Shown in pieces: positions 53,798-59,079 of a stretch of 59,079 nt of DNA; position 1 is the stretch's first letter, and every line of letters begins with the position of its first letter. The DNA is from Oscillospiraceae bacterium. Its GTDB lineage: Bacteria > Bacillota > Clostridia > Oscillospirales > CAG-272. The notes beneath the pieces are model-generated. The model did no database searches and had not been told where the DNA came from. It saw nothing but the letters and a program-made list of their open reading frames with translations. The stretch spans positions 1 to 59,079 of the forward strand of contig SVQX01000007.1 in NCBI GenBank assembly GCA_015065065.1, read 5' to 3'. The position numbers and the translations under genes were made by a program.

Positions 53798-53918
53798 ATC
53801 TTATATCCTTTCGGAACGTATTCATCTATTACAGTATAGCACGATATTGTGACCTTTCTATGAAGAAACGCAAAAAATAACTTAATAAAGCGAAATTGTA
53901 AATAATTTATAATATCTA

Positions 53919-53947
53919 TTCACAAAAGGGAAAAAATGTGGTACAAT
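53919..53947 (+). promoter_or_regulatory. Promoter of the hprK operon
   Basis: TTCACA (53919-53924), 17 bases, TACAAT (53942-53947), 37 bases before the hprK ATG. Confidence 0.7.
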
Positions 53948-53984
53948 AAAAAGAGAAGTATCTGATTTGCGAAAGGAGAAGAGT

Positions 53985-54920
53985 ATGGACGATATATATT
54001 CCATTCCGCTGAGTCAATTTGCGGAGGAATTCGGGCTGGAGCAAATATACGTTCCCGAAAATTACGGCGAGATATTGGTGAAAACGCCCGAGGTTGATCG
54101 CCCCGGACTTGCGCTGTCGGGATTCTTTGAAATATTCAACCCCGAGCGTCTTCAGCTTATCGGAAAGGCGGAGCATAAATACCTTTCGGGACTTGACGAC
54201 GCAGAACGCGCTACGCATATCAAGAATTTTATCGAGGCTAAGCCCGTGGCTGTGCTTTATACCACCAATCTTCCCGTATTTGACGGAATGCTGGAGGAGG
54301 CTCGCCGCATTGGCGTGCCGATACTGCGTACCGCTGAAAAAACAAGCCCCGTAATGGCGGCAATGATAGCATCTCTCAATACCCATCTCGCCCCCCGCAT
54401 GACACGTCACGGCGTTCTGGTCGAGGTTTACGGTGAGGGTCTGCTCTTGCTTGGCGACAGCGGAGTAGGTAAGAGTGAAACGGCAATAGAGCTTATCAAG
54501 CGCGGACACCGACTTATCGCGGACGACGCGGTGGAGATCAAGCGCGTTTCCGCAAAAGCGCTGGTGGGAACTGCCCCCAAGCTTATAAGATATTACATTG
54601 AGCTTCGCGGCATCGGTATCGTGGACGTCCGCCGACTGTTCGGTATGGGCGCGGTAAAGGAGACCGAAAAGATAAATCTCGTTATCAATCTTGAGCCTTG
54701 GGTGCAGGGAAAAATGTACGACAGACTCGGACTTGACGACGAAAAAATGGATATTCTGGGTATCAAAGTACCGTCCATAACCATTCCCGTAAAGCCGGGT
54801 AGAAACCTTGCTATTATCCTTGAAATAGCGGCAATGAATAATCGCCAGAAGCGCATGGGATACAACACGGCGGAGGAATTCAATAAGCGACTTATGGAGC
54901 AGATGGGTGAAGCGTTCTGA
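53985..54920 (+). CDS. hprK: HPr kinase/phosphorylase
   Basis: A 311-residue bifunctional enzyme that phosphorylates HPr at Ser46 in carbon catabolite repression. ATG 53985 with AAAGGAG 8 bases upstream is chosen over an in-frame TTG (53967). Walker A LGDSGVGKSETAIEL at about residue 153, catalytic region with GHRLIADDAVEIKR, and the C-terminal signature ELRGIGIVDVRRLFG. Normal length. Its stop is followed directly by the next start. Distinct from the HprK-like gene beside pqqD. Confidence 0.97.
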   Translation: MDDIYSIPLSQFAEEFGLEQIYVPENYGEILVKTPEVDRPGLALSGFFEIFNPERLQLIGKAEHKYLSGLDDAERATHIKNFIEAKPVAVLYTTNLPVFDGMLEEARRIGVPILRTAEKTSPVMAAMIASLNTHLAPRMTRHGVLVEVYGEGLLLLGDSGVGKSETAIELIKRGHRLIADDAVEIKRVSAKALVGTAPKLIRYYIELRGIGIVDVRRLFGMGAVKETEKINLVINLEPWVQGKMYDRLGLDDEKMDILGIKVPSITIPVKPGRNLAIILEIAAMNNRQKRMGYNTAEEFNKRLMEQMGEAF

Positions 54921-54921
54921 T

Positions 54922-55572
54922 ATGTCTGTCATTCTCCTTGCCGTTGATAAGGTAAGACCTGTCGCGCCCGCTGAGCTTCAGCACCGATTGAAGGTGTGTG
55001 GGCAAAATGCGGAGTATCTCGTCGGTGTTTCTGCGGGACTCAACTCGGACGCACGCAGAAGCGCGTTGCTCACCCTTTTGGAGCTTGCGGAATTTGCGGG
55101 GCTTGATACAAGAGCCTTGACGCTTGCAAGAACGGATAAGGGTAAGCCTTATTTCGTGGCTGACGGAAATGGCGCAGTGCCTGAGTTTTCCTTGTCACAC
55201 GCGGACAAATTCGTGGCGGCGGCGATCTCGCCCCAAGGCAGAGTCGGCGTTGACATTGAGCTTGGCAGTGGCTTTGACGAGGATAGACTTTGCAAAATGG
55301 CAAAGCGGTTTTTCTCGGATGGCGAGCTGACGGATTTTGAATCGGCGGCGGACCGCAGACGGGAATTTTTGAAGATATGGACGCGGAAGGAAGCTGTGTC
55401 AAAGTATTTCGGTACTGGCGAGCCGTATGCCTACGATACTCGGAACACAACGCTGAATTTTATATCCCTTGAAGCAGGGGAGGGAGTGCTTTCGCTCTGC
55501 TTTGAAGGGTACAGAGCTGTTCGCATAGCCGAGGGCTCGAAAAAATTTGTTGACCTTGAAAACCCTATTTGA
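54922..55572 (+). CDS. 4'-phosphopantetheinyl transferase (Sfp/AcpT type)
   Basis: A 216-residue Mg-dependent enzyme that attaches phosphopantetheine to carrier proteins. Motifs GVDIELG (about residues 110-116, metal-binding Asp and Glu) and KIWTRKEAVSKYFGTG (about 152-167) are present, with FSLSHADKFVAAAIS ahead of them. ATG 54922 lies 1 base after the hprK stop. An in-frame GTG at 54907 overlaps hprK and cannot be excluded. No polyketide or peptide synthetase genes are nearby, so its carrier is probably encoded elsewhere. Confidence 0.88.
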   Translation: MSVILLAVDKVRPVAPAELQHRLKVCGQNAEYLVGVSAGLNSDARRSALLTLLELAEFAGLDTRALTLARTDKGKPYFVADGNGAVPEFSLSHADKFVAAAISPQGRVGVDIELGSGFDEDRLCKMAKRFFSDGELTDFESAADRRREFLKIWTRKEAVSKYFGTGEPYAYDTRNTTLNFISLEAGEGVLSLCFEGYRAVRIAEGSKKFVDLENPI

Positions 55573-55589
55573 AAGAGGTGGCTGCATCT

Positions 55590-56204
55590 ATGGCAAAGGT
55601 AGCTTGGGGCGGCGGCGCGCTGCTCGCTCCCGTTCCACCCGTTATGGTGACCTGTGGGGATATGGAAAGCTCCAATATCATCACGGTGGCTTGGACGGGA
55701 ATAATAAACACGAAGCCGCCAAGGCTGACTATCGCGGTGCGCCCCGCGCGATATTCGTATAATATTATAAAGGAGAGGGGCGAATTCGCGGTAAATCTCA
55801 CGCCCGCAGCTCTTGTGAAAGCGGCAGATTTTTGCGGCATCTACACGGGCGCGAAGGTGGATAAGTTCAAGAGGACAGGACTGACCAAGGCGGAGGCGCA
55901 GAAGATAAGCGCGCCTATCATCAACGAATGTCCCCTGGCTCTTGAATGTCAGGTGATACAAATAATTCCGCAGGAAACGCACGATCTTTTTTTGGCAGAG
56001 ATAGTTGCCGTGGACGTTGACACGGATATAATAGACTCAAACGGAAAATTGCGCCTTGATAAGGCGGGACTTGCCGCCTTTGCTCACGGCGAATATTTTG
56101 AGCTGGGACACCGACTTGGGCGGTTCGGATTTTCCACCGATAAATCTAAAAGCAAAAACAAAAAATATAAAAACAATACACATAACGAAAGGAAAAAAGA
56201 CTAA
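55590..56204 (+). CDS. Flavin reductase family protein
   Basis: A 204-residue FMN-binding split-barrel protein. ATG 55590 is chosen since it has AGAGGTGG 9 bases upstream. An in-frame TTG at 55569 is weaker. Seen: an N-terminal ALLAPVPPVMVTCGD, TVAWTGIINTKPPRLTIAV, and EFAVNLTPAALVKAADFCG with SGI-like features of the family. The last 20 residues are an unusual Lys/Asn/Arg tail (DKSKSKNKKYKNN) that overlaps the ribosome binding region of the next gene. The electron acceptor is not known. Confidence 0.88.
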   Translation: MAKVAWGGGALLAPVPPVMVTCGDMESSNIITVAWTGIINTKPPRLTIAVRPARYSYNIIKERGEFAVNLTPAALVKAADFCGIYTGAKVDKFKRTGLTKAEAQKISAPIINECPLALECQVIQIIPQETHDLFLAEIVAVDVDTDIIDSNGKLRLDKAGLAAFAHGEYFELGHRLGRFGFSTDKSKSKNKKYKNNTHNERKKD

Positions 56205-56205
56205 A

Positions 56206-58386
56206 ATGAAAAAGTTAGTTATTGCTTTCATTCTGACGCTCGTACTTATGCTTGGTATGTGCGCCGTAGTATCTGCTGAAGCGGATACCACAAACGATAT
56301 TCCCGATACGGCAACTCAAATCAGCTTTGATTCTCCGTGTATGGGCACTCTCAGCGAGACAAGCGCGACGGATTGGTACAAGTTCACCGTGCCTTCCTCG
56401 GGCAAGGTAAATATTAAGGTTACCACCTCCATGCGCTATACATGGTATTCGGTATTTTCGTCCGACAATCTCAACAGTAAGCTGTGGGGAGATGACTATA
56501 CCAATGGACTTGGTGTTGAGCTGTACTTGATTGCAGGTGACTACTATTTCTCTGTCGGCAAAAACTACGACTACGGCGACTATACGCTGAATATAAGCTA
56601 TACCTCTGCCGATGAGAGCTTTCAGGAGCAAATTGGCGTATCCAATAACAATTCCTTTACCGCGGCACAGGAAATCGCATTCGGCGCGGATTACAAGGGA
56701 CAGTTGGCTGTCAACGACACCAATGATTATTACAAGTTCGTCATCAGCGAGTCGGGCAGAATAAACCTCAAAGTAACCACGGCTATGGCATATACTTGGT
56801 ACGAGCTGTATAATGCAAGCGAAGCCAAGGTATGGGGCGATGACTATACCAAAGGTGTTGACGGCTATCTGCACCTGACCGCGGGTACGTATTACATACG
56901 CGTAGCCAAGAATTACGATTACGGAAATTACAGCTTCAAGGTCAACTTTGAGTCTGCCAAGGAAAGCTTTGCGGAAAATGAGACCACCAGCAATAACTCC
57001 TACGAGTATGCTTCGAGTATTACCTTTGGTACCGAATATAAAGGACAGCTTGCTATCAACGACACCAATGATTATTACAAGTTCGTTATTACCGAGTCGG
57101 GCAGAATAAACCTTAAAGTAACCACGACTATGGAATATACCTGGTACGAGCTGTATAATGCAAGCGAAGTCAAGGTATGGGGCGATGACTATACCAAGGG
57201 CGTTGATGCTTACCTGCATCTTACCGCGGGTACGTATTACATACGCGTAGCCAAGAACTACAATTACGGAAACTACAGCTTCAAGGTCAACTTTGAGTCT
57301 GCCAAAGAAAGCTTCACCGAAAACGAAACCACTACCAATAACTCCTATGAGTATGCGTCAAGTATTGCCTTTGGCACGGATTATAGGGGACAGCTGGCTA
57401 TCAACGACACCAATGATTATTACAAGTTCGTTATTACCGAGTCGGGTAGAATAAACCTTAAAGTAACCACGACTATGGAATATACCTGGTACGAGCTGTA
57501 TAATGCAAGCGAAGTCAAGGTGTGGGGAGATGACTATACTAACGGTGTTGACGCTTATCTGCATCTTAAAGCGGGTACATATTATCTAAGGGTAGCCAAG
57601 AACTACAATTACGGAAACTACAGCTTCAAGGTCAGCTTTGAGCCTGCGGGCGAAAGCTTTGCCGAAAATGAAAGCACCGGTAACAATTCTATCTCTGACG
57701 CAAACGCGATTCTGCTGGGAACCGAATATAAGGGTCAGATCGCGGTAAATGACGGCATCGACTACTATGCATTCACCATTACCACCCCGCAGAAAATAAC
57801 CATAAGCACAATCGCTTCCACAGCGGGACGTACCAGCTACGGCCTTTACGACTCCAACGCTGCTCATTTGTGGGGCGGCGGATACAGCGGTAACCTCGTC
57901 GTGGATACCGAGGTGCTGCAGCCGGGCACGTATTACTTCGCGGTCGGATACGATAATACCCACGGTAATTACAGCTTCAAGCTGCTTGAACAGCACGACT
58001 GCAACATGAACGGATCCAGAGAAACTCCCCCCACCTGCTACGATGACGGAGTTTTGGAAAAGTACTGCTCCGTATGCGGTAAGGTAACTGCAACCGAGCC
58101 TATCGCCGCAACGCATACCTGGTCGGATTGGGTCGTAGACACCCCCGCGACCTGCCTTAGCGAGGGCTCACAGCACCGCTACTGCACCGTGTGCAACGAA
58201 AACGAGACCGCACCTATTACTATGCTTGAGCATGTCTGGGGCGATTCGGGCAACTGCACCGTATGCGGAAACAAGAAGCCTTCGGATAGCCTCGACGGAT
58301 GCGAGCTGGTTATCGGTCCTTCCGTGTCGGCGGTAATGATCCTTATCGCGGGCGCTGCTGCAGTGGTTCTGAAAAAGAAAGACTAA
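56206..58386 (+). CDS. Surface protein with tandem PPC-like repeats and C-terminal membrane anchor
   Basis: A 726-residue secreted protein. Signal peptide MKKLVIAFILTLVLMLGMCAVVSA. Five modules of about 115 residues each, with the core NDTNDYYKFVITESGRINLK and GTYYIRVAKNYNYGNYSFKV, which resemble pre-peptidase C-terminal (PPC) beta-sandwiches. Three middle copies are nearly identical at DNA level with a 345-base period (56721, 57066, 57411). Two Cys-rich CSVCGK/CTVCNE units follow (PTCYDDGVLEKYC and ATCLSEGSQHRYC types), and the end has a hydrophobic segment plus KKKD, a membrane anchor with a basic stop. Likely a cell-surface binding or adhesion protein. ATG 56206 lies 1 base after the flavin-reductase stop. 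Confidence 0.85.
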   Translation: MKKLVIAFILTLVLMLGMCAVVSAEADTTNDIPDTATQISFDSPCMGTLSETSATDWYKFTVPSSGKVNIKVTTSMRYTWYSVFSSDNLNSKLWGDDYTNGLGVELYLIAGDYYFSVGKNYDYGDYTLNISYTSADESFQEQIGVSNNNSFTAAQEIAFGADYKGQLAVNDTNDYYKFVISESGRINLKVTTAMAYTWYELYNASEAKVWGDDYTKGVDGYLHLTAGTYYIRVAKNYDYGNYSFKVNFESAKESFAENETTSNNSYEYASSITFGTEYKGQLAINDTNDYYKFVITESGRINLKVTTTMEYTWYELYNASEVKVWGDDYTKGVDAYLHLTAGTYYIRVAKNYNYGNYSFKVNFESAKESFTENETTTNNSYEYASSIAFGTDYRGQLAINDTNDYYKFVITESGRINLKVTTTMEYTWYELYNASEVKVWGDDYTNGVDAYLHLKAGTYYLRVAKNYNYGNYSFKVSFEPAGESFAENESTGNNSISDANAILLGTEYKGQIAVNDGIDYYAFTITTPQKITISTIASTAGRTSYGLYDSNAAHLWGGGYSGNLVVDTEVLQPGTYYFAVGYDNTHGNYSFKLLEQHDCNMNGSRETPPTCYDDGVLEKYCSVCGKVTATEPIAATHTWSDWVVDTPATCLSEGSQHRYCTVCNENETAPITMLEHVWGDSGNCTVCGNKKPSDSLDGCELVIGPSVSAVMILIAGAAAVVLKKKD

Positions 58387-58391
58387 AACAC

Positions 58392-58419
58392 AAAAAACCT
58401 CCCGATAGGGAGGTTTTTT
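58392..58419 (+). terminator. Terminator of the surface-protein gene
   Basis: Perfect stem AAAAAACCTCCC/GGGAGGTTTTTT with a 4-base loop, 6 bases after the stop, followed by GTTAG. Confidence 0.92.
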
Positions 58420-58426
58420 GTTAGTT

Positions 58427-58489
58427 GATAGTTGATAGTTGATAGTTGATAGTTGATAGTTGATAGTTGATAGTTGATAGTTGATAGTT
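58427..58489. repeat. Heptanucleotide tandem repeat, 9 copies of GATAGTT
   Basis: Nine perfect head-to-tail copies of a 7-base unit (63 bases), between a forward terminator and the convergent GH2 gene. Slippage-prone and outside any coding frame. Confidence 0.95.
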
Positions 58490-58500
58490 ATTAAATATTG

Positions 58501-58519
58501 CATGTGGCGAAGCCACATG
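58501..58519 (-). terminator. Hairpin after the GH2 gene
   Basis: 8-bp stem CATGTGGC/GCCACATG with a 3-base loop, 2 bases beyond the GH2 stop codon on the reverse strand. The sequence that follows there is AATATTTAATAAC, AT-rich but without a clear T-tract. Confidence 0.45.
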
Positions 58520-58521
58520 TA

Positions 58522-59079
58522 TTATTTCTTGTTCTCCTCGGCAATAAAATTGTGATAGTCCTTGGAAACGGCGAAGTAAGCGGCCTTGGGCTTGCGGTAT
58601 TCGTTGACAATACCCTTGTTGTTAAAGCCGCGTGCGCGGTTGATGCCTGCGGGCTTGCAGGTGCGCATATCGCAGTACTGCCAGACGTAGAAGCCGACCA
58701 TCATATCGTCCTTGTGGAAGGCATTTATGGCGTAGGAAAGCAGCTCTGCCTGATATTCCTCCGACCAAGGAATGTTGTCAAAGGTGTGGTTGCCGTAGAG
58801 CGCGGCGCAACCGAATTCGCTCATGATAACGGGCTTGTGCGCAAATCCGAGAGAGTCGCGGCGTGCGCGGAACTTGATAAGGAAGCCGTCCCAGTCCTCC
58901 TTTGTGCCGCCGTACCAGCCGTAGTACATATTCAAAGATATAACGTCGCAGAATTCAAAGCTGATATCGGTCATGGGAACATTTGATGCGTAGGTGACTA
59001 TGCGGTTTCCGCCATTTTCCTTAAGGAAATTGTAGTACAGCCTCGACATTTCGTAGCAAATGTTCCCATGAATATGATA
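58522..59079 (-). CDS. Glycoside hydrolase family 2 (beta-glucuronidase-like), 5'-truncated
   Basis: The C-terminal 185 residues of a GH2 TIM-barrel enzyme. The frame is open to the window edge, so the start lies outside. An internal ATG at 59049 is not a credible start. Seen: GGNRIVTYASNV, the candidate nucleophile Glu in PVIMSEFGCAALYG, WSEEYQAELL, FYVWQYCDMRTC and FNNKGIVNEYRKPKAA. The NNKG matches the NxK motif that recognises the carboxylate of glucuronides in gut beta-glucuronidases, which favours a beta-glucuronidase over a beta-galactosidase. No signal peptide can be assessed. Confidence 0.85.
   Translation of the reverse strand, partial: YHIHGNICYEMSRLYYNFLKENGGNRIVTYASNVPMTDISFEFCDVISLNMYYGWYGGTKEDWDGFLIKFRARRDSLGFAHKPVIMSEFGCAALYGNHTFDNIPWSEEYQAELLSYAINAFHKDDMMVGFYVWQYCDMRTCKPAGINRARGFNNKGIVNEYRKPKAAYFAVSKDYHNFIAEENKK

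Noticed and set aside
58427-58489. CRISPR array
   Set aside because: The unit is only 7 bases with no spacers. It is a microsatellite, and no cas genes are present.

Overview
Organism: moderate-GC chromosomal DNA from an endospore-lineage Clostridia bacterium (Firmicutes), most likely a gut member of the Oscillospirales/Christensenellales type. Supporting signs are strong AGGAGG ribosome binding sites, TTGACA-N17-TATAAT promoters, a Firmicutes-order S10-spc-alpha ribosomal operon with zinc-type S14, HPr kinase, a SpoVAC protein, many Thr/Asp-rich lipoproteins, and a partial beta-glucuronidase-like GH2 enzyme. The genus cannot be fixed from the sequence alone. Layout: (1) 1-4.8 kb: end of an AGCS amino-acid symporter, a P-loop ATPase, a reverse-strand AraC regulator fused to a sialidase-like propeller, and a lone spoVAC. 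(2) 4.9-10.1 kb: a three-gene operon of a giant CotH-kinase lipoprotein with C-terminal RCC1 repeats, an HprK-like kinase and a PqqD-like protein. (3) 10.4-22 kb: a DUF4358-like lipoprotein, a sugar isomerase/epimerase, cysS, a GtrA protein, a two-gene 2-hydroxyacyl-CoA dehydratase/activase-type system, small membrane and lipoproteins, and a reverse-strand membrane protein/HTH regulator pair. (4) 22.1-38.8 kb: one continuous ribosomal super-operon from rpsJ to rplQ, including secY, adk, map, infA and rpoA, started by a consensus promoter and closed by a strong terminator. Its wider gaps are packed with small hairpins. (5) 38.8-41.6 kb: a palindrome-rich spacer, then a reverse-strand purine operon made of an archaeal-type (PurO) IMP cyclohydrolase and a stand-alone AICAR transformylase, preceded by a ZTP (pfl) riboswitch with an overlapping terminator. 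(6) 41.6-50.8 kb: tRNA-Val with a duplicated 3' end, then a complete oligopeptide-type ABC importer (binding lipoprotein, two permeases, two ATPases). The OppC-like permease carries an approximately 310-residue RCC1-like propeller in its first extracytoplasmic loop, and the OppF-like ATPase carries an approximately 190-residue, partly helical insertion. (7) 50.8-51.7 kb: a Cys-rich small protein within a hairpin cluster bounded by a 14-bp inverted repeat. (8) 51.7-59.1 kb: a foldase/cell-wall-type protein pair on the reverse strand, then hprK, a phosphopantetheinyl transferase, a flavin reductase, a repetitive PPC-like surface protein, a heptamer microsatellite, and the 3' end of a GH2 glycosidase gene. 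Best candidate for something undescribed: the modified peptide importer (RCC1-containing permease plus ATPase insertion), together with the same RCC1 fold on a separate CotH lipoprotein that sits with two more signalling/RiPP-type genes. No CRISPR array, phage, insertion sequence transposase or recombinase was seen.
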